Made by a program: the position numbers and the translations under genes. A stretch of 63,450 nucleotides of DNA, taken from a bacterium (GTDB taxonomy: Bacteria > UBP14 > UBA6098 > 4484-93). Within the stretch, counting starts at the first letter, position 1. The number at the start of each line of letters is the position of its first letter. The notes under the pieces are model-generated. The model was not told where the DNA came from. It ran no database searches and saw only the letters and a program-made list of their open reading frames with translations. Of this stretch, positions 45,664 to 55,091 are shown one piece after another. Where the stretch lies: NCBI GenBank assembly GCA_021158465.1, contig JAGGUN010000047.1:1-63450 (forward strand), in the 5' to 3' direction.

Positions 45664-48600
45664 TTATCTGAGGAGGGTCATCTTTCTGCTCTGCTCGAAG
45701 TCGCCAGCCTTGAGCTTGTAGATGTAAACACCAGACGGCAGCTCAATCCCATCATCGTTGGTAGCATCCCAAATAGCCTCATATCTACCGGGCGAGAACT
45801 CATCGTCAACAAGCACCTTCACCCTCTGACCAAGGATATTGAATATCTCCAGCCTCACATTCTGGACCCCCGCATCCTCCGGTATCCCGAAACGGATGTA
45901 GGTCGTCGGGTTGAACGGGTTCGGCTGGTTCTGAGAGAGCTCATAGGTTGTTGGAACCCTTGCCTCTTCCTTCATGTCCTTCAGCACAATCTCACCATCG
46001 GTGTTCACATAGACACAAATAGGATGCAAGACATTCCTCTTCGCAACGAATGTGTATTCCTCCTTTTCCCTCATATCGACGAGGAAGTTGTTGGTACCGT
46101 CCACCAGATAGACCGCCGCCCCGGCAGGAATGTTCTCGAGCTCCCAACTCAGGATAAACTTCTCACTTCCAGGGAACCGCGAATCTATGACGACATCCCA
46201 GCGGTATTTGTGCGTCTCATCGCCGACAAAGTCATAGAGAAGCTCGCCTCCACCAGATGCCGAGTAAATCCTCACAAACTCCTTATCAGGATACATAAAC
46301 GGCTGTGGCGCCTCGGCATCAAACATTGGATCAAGCTCGTATGTAGCATTTCTCCTCCAGCCAAGCTTTGCCTCTGCCCTCCAGTTGGAAGACCTCTCCG
46401 TTCCTGCGAGGTTGAGTGTTATTGTCCATTCGTCGGTGTCAGTCCTCGGCTCGATGGCAGACCTTGCCAGCCTCCTCCTGCCAGGGGCTTGACTATGGAC
46501 ATAGAGGAGCAGGTCAAGGTCACCACTGCTGGGGCTACTATCAGAGACAAGCTGCTTGACCCAGAACCCTTCCCACTCCATAAAGCAGTTGTCAGGGAAG
46601 TCCATCGGATCACTTGCAAGAACAGGCTGATATCCACTTGCTGACCACTTCCATGCTGTATTGGAGATCCAGCCAGAAGTCGCGGCATCCTCAACAGAGA
46701 GCGTCTCAGGCGGTGAGGTAGAATTATTGACTATCTGAGCATCTCCCCAGAAAACAACTGGTGTATCAGCCTCATCTGGCTCAAAGAACGGGTTAGCTAC
46801 TACATTATACCCCGAATCGAGCGGTATAGCAAACGGCTCGGTTGTGTCTGCGAGGAAGCCATAAACATCCAGCTCTGCAGAGGGCATAACATTCTGGATG
46901 AACCAATATCCTACACCGAGTCGGCACGGCGGGAAATTCCCACCTTCAGTCGTGAGACACTCATGCCCCGTGAACCTATCGTAGACGCTACGGGCAGGTC
47001 TGTAATGCGTTATCCTCCACCAACGCTCATATTTGTCAAATCCATACGGTGGCGGAGTACCCCTATATATGTCATCGCCAAATAGTGTATCAGGTGTCCC
47101 ACGAGGCGTTCCCTCAAGAGGACCAACAGGCACACCCATTAGAACGAACTGCTTGTAAATCACATAGCTCGCCGGCGTTCCAACAGTATCACCAGAAACA
47201 TAGGTTATATCATCCCAAACAGTAGGCTCACCAGGGTTCACATTGCCAGCCGAGTCCATCACCCACGCATAGAATGTATAAACTCCATACTCATCACACC
47301 CCAGATGATATGTCGTAGGCTCAGTATCCCACAGGTCGGTGCAGGGAGCCGGAGCGTGGTCCCTATAATACTCCGCAGTCGTTACCACCCATTCCCAAAC
47401 ACCTTCATCGCTCGCAACCTCCACACTGACCACAAAGGAATCGGTATAATCCTCCCAGCCATGCTCAAGGTCACTAACAAGGAGTGTAGGATTGTCAGGC
47501 TGCTCCGTATCGAGGATGATAGTATCCGTCGTATAGTTCCACCTATCAAGCGGGTCCTTCACCCAGAGATAGACAGTATGCGATCCGTCCCCCTCGGACA
47601 GGGTGAAGCTTGTCGGCATCTCCAGAACCCAGCACTCGGCAGTGTCATCAGGGAGCGTTGTATAGGTCTCGCTCAAACACCAGCGGGTGACATTATCACC
47701 ATCGGTTGTGTCGATAGAGACATCAACAGTCCTATCGCTGGTGTACTCCGGATCAGCGCAGCCATCAGGGTCGGAGAGAGTAAGCGTCGGAGGAGCAGGT
47801 CCTTCTGTATCGAGCCGGATGCTATCACAAACCTCATCGGAGATGTTGCCAACATTATCAATCGCCTTCACACACACATAGTGCCAACCTGGGTCAGGCT
47901 CACTGCTGAGCGGGATACTATCCCAGTACCCATCGGTAGACACATAATCGCTCGATGTAGGAGGCGAACCATCTGGCTTTGCCCAGTATTCTTCGATACC
48001 GGCACCTGTTCCATCTGACCAACCAGAAGCTGTAACGGATACATCCGTATCTGGTGTCCAGTCAGCACCGCCATCGATAGCAACCGTTCCGGTTGTTGGC
48101 TTCTGGTTATCCCAGCCAATCTCAGGATAATCCACAGAAACAGCAAAACTCACCGCCTCACCATAGGGGTTATTACCAGTTTCACCATCATATTCTACCT
48201 TGCCAACGGTTACATTGTCACGCCTTACAACCTCTCCAATAGCTGGGTTCTCCTCCACATCCTTCGTGGCGGTCCCTGTGGAGAAATCACCCGACATACC
48301 GTATGTGGTCGGCGCCCCCTCATAGCCGATATAGGCTCCAAACCCGCTCACAGGAGCAGCAGTTCTCTCCCATTCAGCGGATATGCTAACGGTCATCCAG
48401 TCATCCGCCTCATCGTTGTCATCCCAGTATCTGGTGTCGGGACCGGTATCGTAATATTTCTCATTCGAGATGGTCACGGATGTTACCCTTACCCTGTCGG
48501 TAGTGACTGTATTACCTGTCTGAGACACAAGCGTCGCAGAGGTCGGACCGTTGAACATATCGATGTCAAATGTGGAGACCTCGGCATTCGAGCTTGCCTG

Positions 48601-51600
48601 GAATTCTATCTCAAAGTTACCTGCTTCGGTCAGGTCGAGAGCTTCACTCGATACACCCCAAGCAGCGGTAACCTTCACATCCACAACATCCTCAGGCGGA
48701 TTCGGGTCAGAATCATCAGCACCCTGATAATTGATTACTCCAGTCAGTGTTATCATCGAATCCGGGTTCTTGGTACTATCCCACTCGGCGGATGTGACAA
48801 CGAGGTCGTTCTCGATATTCCATGCCTCCGTCCCTGGACCAAACGCGCGCTCCGCCGTGTTCAAAGCTGTATCCCAGATTCTCAAGCTGTCATATAGCCA
48901 GAGCCTGCTACCAGAATACATCGGGCTGTCAGCCTCAGCATATGTCCAGTCGAGCTGAATAACGAAATCTACCGTCCAGATCCCGGTTGATTCTTCATAA
49001 CTACAATTATCCTTGCTATCCTCCACAGTCAGAATGCTTGACTCTGTGGTGAAACTGCTGTCGGGCCATCTCCAGGTGACCACCTGGTCATCTTGGGTGT
49101 ATGCACCATCGGGATCGTTTACCCAGAGATGCAAATCCACCCGGCTCATACCTATCGCACCCTGATTATCCCTAACCCTTGCCCGCCAGGTGAAGTTCTG
49201 CTTTGCGAATATCACAACGGTATCGGTGAAATCACCATTTGCACCGAGGTCAAGCGATACTATCTCAGGCGGTGTGAGGTCGCGCTCGATATAGATACTG
49301 TCAACGGCAGGCTCCGACCAGTTACCAACCCTATCCTTTGCCCTGATGTAATACCTATACCAGTCCGGACCAGTATACTCGTCCACATACGCTATCTCTT
49401 GCAGGTCAAGCCCGATATCCGATGTCGGAGCGGTATTCTCGAAATCACCATAGTAGCTGCAAATACCGCTACCACCACCATCTGGCGGAGAAGCCGTATC
49501 CCACTCCACAAATATCTGGATATCGTTGTCATAGGTGCTGGGATCGTCCCAGCTATCGGCGTTCATAGTAATAGAAGTAGGTGCGGACGGATTAACATAA
49601 TCCTGGTCAACATCGAAGGTAACAGGCGCAAAATTGCCCGCCTTGTCATACACATACACAGTTGCGGTCGCCCTCGGGTCACCATATGTCTCACCACCCG
49701 CATCGAACGAATACACCCAATCAAATTGCCAGTCACCTTCCTCGGGAGGTGAATCATCGCCACCATCGGAGACGGTGTTGGGGAACGTCGCCTTATCCAG
49801 ACCACTCAGGGTATCTGCCGCCTTAACCTTAACGGTAAAGCTCCCCACTCCGTCATCACCGTAGAAGACAAGCCACCCAGATAAGGAATCTATATCGCAG
49901 TAATCGCTTCCCTCGGTGATTGTGTATATCTCTGCTGTAGTCGGAGCGGTGCCATCATACCATATCTCGAATATCGCCTCGTTCGACCACTCACCAGTCG
50001 TCGATTTATACCCCTGGACATGATAGTACTTCTCACCCTCATCAAGGGGATAGTCATTATCGTATGTTGTTGCTCCCGTGTTACCATCAGCGGCACTAGG
50101 GTCAGCATTTATCGTCGGGTCGGAAGAATCGTCGTATCTGTAGTAGAATGTGAGATGCTCGTCAAAGTTCTCACCAGCCCAGACAAACGATACCTCTCCG
50201 TCGTTCTGCCAGGTCGCCTCGGAGATAGGCGTTGTGTGGGTATTCTCCTCATAGCAGTCAAGACTCGTTATCTTTACCGTCGTCTTCTTGAACAGGAAGC
50301 CGCTAGCATCGGCAACATAGTTGTGGAACAGAACATTCCCCGCGCTATCCGCTACCTCGAGGTCAATCTCGTTCGTCCCGGGGTCAAGGTCATCCCAAGC
50401 AACACCCCAGTTGTCGTTGAAATCAGATGTTCTGTCCTCCTCGAATATGCTATGCCAGGCACCGTCGTTTATCCTGTACCTCGCATAGTTGAGCGGAGAG
50501 TAGTCATCTACACGGAGGAAATCAATATCTATAACATTGCCTGGGTCTTCGGCATACCAGTATGTTCCCCCACCCGCCGTTGGGTAGTTGTATGTAATAT
50601 CCGGCATTGTCTCGTCAAAGTAGATATTAAATACCCGCTCCTCACCCCAGGTGCCAGCACCGTTCCTCGGCTTGACATGGAAATACCGGTTGCCTCCCTC
50701 TGAGAGGTTGTAGTCATCAACATAAGCGTCCGTCGTCGTTGGCTCCGTTCCATCGATAGTCGAACCAGGGTCTGTGTTGTACTCGTAGAAGTAGACATCA
50801 CCGGAAGGCGAACCAGCATCCGTCCAGGTGAACGAAACGATACCGTCGTTCTGCCACTCCATCTGATAGATTTCACTCGAGTGGGTATTCTCATGCCAGC
50901 ACTGGATGGCGACGATGTCGGGTATTGTTGCATCCTTGCGATACAAGAACCCCATAGGATTTGCCTGTGTGCTGTCAGCATAAGGCGAATGGACAGTAGA
51001 ATTCCCTGCGACATCGAATACACGAACGCTTATCTCGTTTGCAGCATCGGCAAGCATAGACCAGTTGACAGACCAGTCGGGCGTGTAATCAGACGATTGG
51101 TCAGCATCGAATATGGTCTGCCAGTCGGAGCCATCTATCTTATACTGCGCATAGTCCAGCGGTGAGTTCTCCACCCAGCCGAAATCGATATCAATCACGG
51201 CACCAGGGTCTTCAGCATACCACTCCGTCACTCCACCCTGAACAGGGTATGTGTATGTGATCGTGGGTGGCGTCGTATCCACACGGAAGAGGAAACCTGT
51301 TGAACCCGTGACGAAGTTGTGCGTCAGGACATTCCCAGCAGAATCTGCTACGACAATATTTACAGAATCGAGCCCCTCACGGGTCATAGACCAGTCAATA
51401 GACCAGTTATCAGTGTAATCGGACGCCTGGTTGTCCTCAAATATGCTCTGCCAGTCGCTTCCGTTTATCTGATAGCGTGCATAATCGAGTGGTGAGTTCC
51501 CTCCCCAGCCAAAGTCGATATCGATTACAATCCCCGGATCGGCATTATACCAGTTGCTCGAATCACCTGCAGAAGGATAATTGTAGATTATCGTCGGCAC

Positions 51601-54600
51601 CTCCGTATCCTTCTGGATCATAAAGCCGAAAGAACCTGGAGTGTAGAAATGCTCTGTGTAGTTCCCTGCCTCATCATACACACGGAGCGAGATCTCGTTC
51701 TCTCCCTCGGCGAGGTCTCCCCAAGGGATGGACCAATCGGTTGTATAGTCATCGTAACCGCCGCCGGAGAATATATCCGTCCAGCCAGCCGCGCCTATCT
51801 GATATTGCGCAAAGTCAAGCGGAGACGACGCCGCCTCAGCCGTCGGGTTACGGATAAAGTCGACATCATAGGGCGCAGGGTCGGTATTCGTCCACGGGAT
51901 AGTTGCACCCGCCGTCGGGTCGTTGTATGTGATAGCTGGCGGATGCGTATCCACCTTAATTGTCCAGCTGGCAGAATAATCACTCCAGTGCCCGCCGCCA
52001 TCCTCTGCTCGAACATGCCAGTAGTAAACATTATCGCTCAAAGGAGCTGTTAGGGTATAGGTTGTTTCGGGATAAGAGATGTAAACATCCGTCACAGGCG
52101 ACGAGAAATCGGCATTATCATCCACCTGCAGCTGATACCGGAACATACCATAGCAACCATCATCCGTCGAGCCGTTCCAGACGAACTCGGGCGTGTTATC
52201 ATTCGTCCAGCTATCGTTCGCAGGCGATGCAAGTGTCGGGACAGAAGGCGGCGAAACATCGATGCTGAACTCCCTGTAAGCAGAGAAATCCGACTCAAGG
52301 TCGTTGTTATCCCTCGACGAGACACGCCAGTAGTAAGTCACATTCTCAGAGAGAACACCTGCTCCTACATCATAACTGGTCGTTGGCCCAGAAACATACT
52401 CATCAACCTCACAAGACGAGAATTCATCGTCATCATCGACCTGGATATGATAATCCTTGAGCCCTGCGCAGCCACCATCCTCTACACCGTTCCATATAAG
52501 CGATGGCGTGAGCGTTGCAAGGCAGGCACCGTCAGCAGGCGTATTGAGCGTCGGAACAGGTGGCGCTGAAACATCCGTGGTAAAGCTCCAGGCAACAGTG
52601 AAATCCGACTCATTACCGTTGTTATCCCTCGACGAGACACGCCAGTAGTAAGTCCCGTTATCCACAAGCCCATCAGCATCTGTTACATCATAGCTCGAGC
52701 TGGTTGGATAATAGTCGCTTGCTCCTGTGAAGTCCGGATTATCCGCTATCTGGAGATGATAATCCTGCAGTCCTGCACAGCCACCGTCCGTCACATCCGT
52801 CCAGTCGAGTGTCGGTGTGAGCGTTGCAATACAGGCTTCATTCTCAGGCGACAAAAGCGTAGCAACGGGCGGAGGAGTAACATCAACGGAGAAGCTGCCA
52901 CCTCCTGTTATCGTGCTGTTGCCAACATTATCATAGGTAATCACACGCCAGATATAATCACCATCGGCAAGAGCATCGCCGCTCCAGGCATACTCGGAGG
53001 AGGTAAGCCCTGTGACCTCCTTGACAGGCGTGGAATAATCTCCACCAGATGTATCAACCTGAAGCGTGTAATCCCTAACCCCACTTGCGCCATCGGTTGC
53101 ATCGCTCCAGTCGAAATCCGGTGTATTATCGCCGATACAGCCCGATGGTGAGTTGAGCGTGACCGTCGATGGGCTCTCGTTATCCCAGCCAATATCGCTG
53201 ATATTCCAACCATCCAAATTCACCTCAGGACCATAAACATTATTGCCACCCTCGGTCACATGGTCAACGGTGATATTATCCCTCGTGATATAGTTCCCGG
53301 CAGTCGGGTCTTCCTCCACATTCTTCGTTGCCGAACCAGATGAGAAAGCCCCCGTTCCACCGTAAGCATCCGGGTCACCCTCATAACCGATTACCGCCGT
53401 GCCGCCGGTCAAAGCAGAGCCATCATCCTCAAGCTGAGCATTTATCGTAACGGTCATCCAGTCATCAGTGCCATCGTTGTCATCCCAGAACCTCGACTCT
53501 CCTGCCTCACTGCCGCCTCCTATCTGCTCATATATGTAACCAGAAATGGATATGCCGGTAATAAGAACCCTATCTATGTCGAAGCAGTCGTTGGTCGTTT
53601 CATAACCAGCACCGTCGGGTATGTTAATAGGATACACATTGAAGCACTTTGTGCCGAGAGCCTCCGATGTCCTAATAGTCAACTCGAACAGACCATCTGC
53701 GGTAAGGTCTGTATCCTCGGATGAAGGAGCAGTCCAATCGACAGGCTCGATTTTGACATCGGCACAGTCCTCAGGTGGGTTGGGGTCTTCTACATCCTGA
53801 TAATCGAGATAGCCCGATACCGACACCACAACATCGGGGTTCTGGGTATCATCGAAACTGAGGTTGCTCACACGCAGGTCGTTCTCCAGCTTCCAGCTCT
53901 CATCGGTGAAATCCGTCTCCGTTCTCAATGCTCCACAAGAAGAGACAAGCCTATCATCCGCGTACGTCGCAGGGTCATCGACCGCATCCCAGCTCCAGTT
54001 GAAACTGATTACATAGTCGATTGTCCAGGTGTTGATCCCATCGTTGGAGGAGTTATCCGGGTCATTCTCTACCGTGAAATGTGTGCTATTGGTCGAGAAA
54101 ACCTCACCATCACGAACCCATAACACCGTATCAGGGTTTGTGAAATTATGAGCAAGAATAAGCTTAACCGTGTCCAGATGCTCATAGCCATCCGGGTCTG
54201 TTACCGTTGCCCGCCAGGTGTAGGTTTTGCCGGCATACAATTCAATCTCATCATCGTTGGCAGTATTCTCAACAATGTGCAGATCGTCGTTCTCCGGCGG
54301 AGAAGCGAGCTTGGTGCATTTCTCAGCACCATAATCACCCTCATTACCAACGAGATCCTTTGCCTTCACACGGAAGCAATAGGTTTTCCCGTAGGCAAGA
54401 TGAACAGGGTCATCACCCGCACCGAACTGACCACCGGTATCCGTCGTCCCCCATTTCGATGCCCAGTTCGTCCAACTGCCTGTAGTCTCGACCTTGTACT
54501 GCACATCGTAGGTGTAGATACCCCAACCCTCAAGCTCATGGTCAGGGAAGTTGACATTGTCGTGGCTGCCGTCATCCCATTCGACATCGAAGTAGTCGGA

Positions 54601-54921
54601 ATCGGCAAGCGAGACGGTGATAAGAGACGGGAGGTCATCCGCTTCAGCATAGGGTGCAATGAGGTCGAGGTCTACACCGCGGAAACCCGGCTTCGTCCAC
54701 CAGGACGAAGAACTAACAGAGTCCCCAAAGTCAACCGCCGACGGTTGCCCAACAACCACCGATGTCTTGTAGGATGTGCTGCCGATATTGTCCCCCTCGC
54801 TACCGCCTGAGGATTGAGTCGAGAATATCAACGAGTCAGCGGCAAAGGCAGGAGCAAAGGCGGCGAGTGAGAACAGAACCGCCAGCACAATAACCGACAA
54901 AGTTCGTCTCCGCTTATCCAT
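45664..54921 (-). CDS. Giant (3085-residue) secreted repeat protein with C-terminal sorting domain
   Basis: Residues 1-27 are a signal peptide (MDKRRRTLSV ... PAFAA). An N-terminal ~50-residue segment (STQSSGGSEGDN, SYKTSVVVGQPS, WTKPGFRG) is typical of secreted proteins in candidate phyla. Then come a diverged ~360-residue block present twice (about residues 220-582 and 1895-2280), four Fn3/Ig-like units (P.LNTPADGACLATLTP style), four to five ITYNYPTAGG-type units with PLDYARY(Q/R)I(N) cores, and two QCWHENTH/DCYEENTH units. Near the C-terminus (about 2825-2965) is the unnamed module shared with the other CTD proteins. The last ~93 residues are a sorting domain (LSQNQPNPFNPTTY ... SGVYIYKL ... 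KMTLLR). Single-gene transcription unit with its own promoter and terminator. Adhesin or surface-layer role inferred. Confidence 0.87.
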   Translation of the reverse strand: MDKRRRTLSVIVLAVLFSLAAFAPAFAADSLIFSTQSSGGSEGDNIGSTSYKTSVVVGQPSAVDFGDSVSSSSWWTKPGFRGVDLDLIAPYAEADDLPSLITVSLADSDYFDVEWDDGSHDNVNFPDHELEGWGIYTYDVQYKVETTGSWTNWASKWGTTDTGGQFGAGDDPVHLAYGKTYCFRVKAKDLVGNEGDYGAEKCTKLASPPENDDLHIVENTANDDEIELYAGKTYTWRATVTDPDGYEHLDTVKLILAHNFTNPDTVLWVRDGEVFSTNSTHFTVENDPDNSSNDGINTWTIDYVISFNWSWDAVDDPATYADDRLVSSCGALRTETDFTDESWKLENDLRVSNLSFDDTQNPDVVVSVSGYLDYQDVEDPNPPEDCADVKIEPVDWTAPSSEDTDLTADGLFELTIRTSEALGTKCFNVYPINIPDGAGYETTNDCFDIDRVLITGISISGYIYEQIGGGSEAGESRFWDDNDGTDDWMTVTINAQLEDDGSALTGGTAVIGYEGDPDAYGGTGAFSSGSATKNVEEDPTAGNYITRDNITVDHVTEGGNNVYGPEVNLDGWNISDIGWDNESPSTVTLNSPSGCIGDNTPDFDWSDATDGASGVRDYTLQVDTSGGDYSTPVKEVTGLTSSEYAWSGDALADGDYIWRVITYDNVGNSTITGGGSFSVDVTPPPVATLLSPENEACIATLTPTLDWTDVTDGGCAGLQDYHLQIADNPDFTGASDYYPTSSSYDVTDADGLVDNGTYYWRVSSRDNNGNESDFTVAWSFTTDVSAPPVPTLNTPADGACLATLTPSLIWNGVEDGGCAGLKDYHIQVDDDDEFSSCEVDEYVSGPTTSYDVGAGVLSENVTYYWRVSSRDNNDLESDFSAYREFSIDVSPPSVPTLASPANDSWTNDNTPEFVWNGSTDDGCYGMFRYQLQVDDNADFSSPVTDVYISYPETTYTLTAPLSDNVYYWHVRAEDGGGHWSDYSASWTIKVDTHPPAITYNDPTAGATIPWTNTDPAPYDVDFIRNPTAEAASSPLDFAQYQIGAAGWTDIFSGGGYDDYTTDWSIPWGDLAEGENEISLRVYDEAGNYTEHFYTPGSFGFMIQKDTEVPTIIYNYPSAGDSSNWYNADPGIVIDIDFGWGGNSPLDYARYQINGSDWQSIFEDNQASDYTDNWSIDWSMTREGLDSVNIVVADSAGNVLTHNFVTGSTGFLFRVDTTPPTITYTYPVQGGVTEWYAEDPGAVIDIDFGWVENSPLDYAQYKIDGSDWQTIFDADQSSDYTPDWSVNWSMLADAANEISVRVFDVAGNSTVHSPYADSTQANPMGFLYRKDATIPDIVAIQCWHENTHSSEIYQMEWQNDGIVSFTWTDAGSPSGDVYFYEYNTDPGSTIDGTEPTTTDAYVDDYNLSEGGNRYFHVKPRNGAGTWGEERVFNIYFDETMPDITYNYPTAGGGTYWYAEDPGNVIDIDFLRVDDYSPLNYARYRINDGAWHSIFEEDRTSDFNDNWGVAWDDLDPGTNEIDLEVADSAGNVLFHNYVADASGFLFKKTTVKITSLDCYEENTHTTPISEATWQNDGEVSFVWAGENFDEHLTFYYRYDDSSDPTINADPSAADGNTGATTYDNDYPLDEGEKYYHVQGYKSTTGEWSNEAIFEIWYDGTAPTTAEIYTITEGSDYCDIDSLSGWLVFYGDDGVGSFTVKVKAADTLSGLDKATFPNTVSDGGDDSPPEEGDWQFDWVYSFDAGGETYGDPRATATVYVYDKAGNFAPVTFDVDQDYVNPSAPTSITMNADSWDDPSTYDNDIQIFVEWDTASPPDGGGSGICSYYGDFENTAPTSDIGLDLQEIAYVDEYTGPDWYRYYIRAKDRVGNWSEPAVDSIYIERDLTPPEIVSLDLGANGDFTDTVVIFAKQNFTWRARVRDNQGAIGMSRVDLHLWVNDPDGAYTQDDQVVTWRWPDSSFTTESSILTVEDSKDNCSYEESTGIWTVDFVIQLDWTYAEADSPMYSGSRLWLYDSLRIWDTALNTAERAFGPGTEAWNIENDLVVTSAEWDSTKNPDSMITLTGVINYQGADDSDPNPPEDVVDVKVTAAWGVSSEALDLTEAGNFEIEFQASSNAEVSTFDIDMFNGPTSATLVSQTGNTVTTDRVRVTSVTISNEKYYDTGPDTRYWDDNDEADDWMTVSISAEWERTAAPVSGFGAYIGYEGAPTTYGMSGDFSTGTATKDVEENPAIGEVVRRDNVTVGKVEYDGETGNNPYGEAVSFAVSVDYPEIGWDNQKPTTGTVAIDGGADWTPDTDVSVTASGWSDGTGAGIEEYWAKPDGSPPTSSDYVSTDGYWDSIPLSSEPDPGWHYVCVKAIDNVGNISDEVCDSIRLDTEGPAPPTLTLSDPDGCADPEYTSDRTVDVSIDTTDGDNVTRWCLSETYTTLPDDTAECWVLEMPTSFTLSEGDGSHTVYLWVKDPLDRWNYTTDTIILDTEQPDNPTLLVSDLEHGWEDYTDSFVVSVEVASDEGVWEWVVTTAEYYRDHAPAPCTDLWDTEPTTYHLGCDEYGVYTFYAWVMDSAGNVNPGEPTVWDDITYVSGDTVGTPASYVIYKQFVLMGVPVGPLEGTPRGTPDTLFGDDIYRGTPPPYGFDKYERWWRITHYRPARSVYDRFTGHECLTTEGGNFPPCRLGVGYWFIQNVMPSAELDVYGFLADTTEPFAIPLDSGYNVVANPFFEPDEADTPVVFWGDAQIVNNSTSPPETLSVEDAATSGWISNTAWKWSASGYQPVLASDPMDFPDNCFMEWEGFWVKQLVSDSSPSSGDLDLLLYVHSQAPGRRRLARSAIEPRTDTDEWTITLNLAGTERSSNWRAEAKLGWRRNATYELDPMFDAEAPQPFMYPDKEFVRIYSASGGGELLYDFVGDETHKYRWDVVIDSRFPGSEKFILSWELENIPAGAAVYLVDGTNNFLVDMREKEEYTFVAKRNVLHPICVYVNTDGEIVLKDMKEEARVPTTYELSQNQPNPFNPTTYIRFGIPEDAGVQNVRLEIFNILGQRVKVLVDDEFSPGRYEAIWDATNDDGIELPSGVYIYKLKAGDFEQSRKMTLLR
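48085..49240 (-). repeat. Second copy of a diverged internal duplication in the 3085-residue protein
   Basis: Encodes, in order, FTWRARVRD, NIENDLVVTSAEWDSTKNPDS, YWDDNDEADDWMTVSISA, YIGYEGAPTTYGMSGDFSTG and ATKDVEENP, then IGWDNQKP. Each finds its partner in the same order in the block at 53175-54265. Boundaries are approximate. Confidence 0.8.
49960..51957 (-). repeat. Array of ITYNYP-type and HENTH-type beta repeats inside the 3085-residue protein
   Basis: Four to five units of about 105-115 codons share a T.P.I.YNYP start, DPG.VIDIDF and PL(D/N)YA(R/Q)Y(Q/R/K)I, ending in (G)FL(F/Y)(R/K)(V/K)D. Two different units (IQCWHENTHSS at ~50900 and LDCYEENTHTT at ~50265) are interspersed. Units are diverged, not identical at DNA level. 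Confidence 0.75.
51957..53190 (-). repeat. Four Fn3/Ig-like tandem units inside the 3085-residue protein
   Basis: Units of about 100-105 codons share a P.(V/A)TL.(S/T)P start, (L/F).W....DGG(C)(A)G(L) and (D)Y.(L/I)QV(D)D, then (Y)YWR(V)(S)S(R)D. The pattern is that of domains that recur in large secreted proteins; two units share the ACLATLTP/ACIATLTP string. Confidence 0.75.
53175..54265 (-). repeat. First copy of a diverged internal duplication in the 3085-residue protein
   Basis: Encodes YTWRATVTD, KLENDLRVSNLSFDDTQNPDV, FWDDNDGTDDWMTVTINA, VIGYEGDPDAYGGTGAFSSG and ATKNVEEDP, then IGWDNESP, in the same order as the copy at 48085-49240. Boundaries are approximate. Confidence 0.8.
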
Positions 54922-55005
54922 AATAAACCTCTTCGTTGAAGTTATCCAACCTTAACCTACTTCTTCAATTTTCTTACATATACTTATTATCTGTTCCTTA
55001 ATTAT

Positions 55006-55034
55006 ATTATACCACAAACCGTTCGTGCTTTCAA
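55006..55034 (-). promoter_or_regulatory. Promoter of the 3085-residue surface protein
   Basis: Minus-strand TTGAAA (55029-55034), 17-base spacer, TATAAT (55006-55011) with an upstream TG (extended -10-like TGTGGTATAAT). The leader to the ATG at 54921 is about 75-80 bases. Confidence 0.8.
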
Positions 55035-55091
55035 GTTTCGCAAGGCTCACCTTCGCTTTTGTTTCGTCCATTTGTTCTTCCCGTTTCAGAT

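Noticed and set aside
48085-54265. Possible CRISPR or simple tandem array in the 3085-residue gene
   Set aside because: The repeats are 100-plus-codon protein domains, diverged at DNA level, with no short palindromic repeats or spacers.
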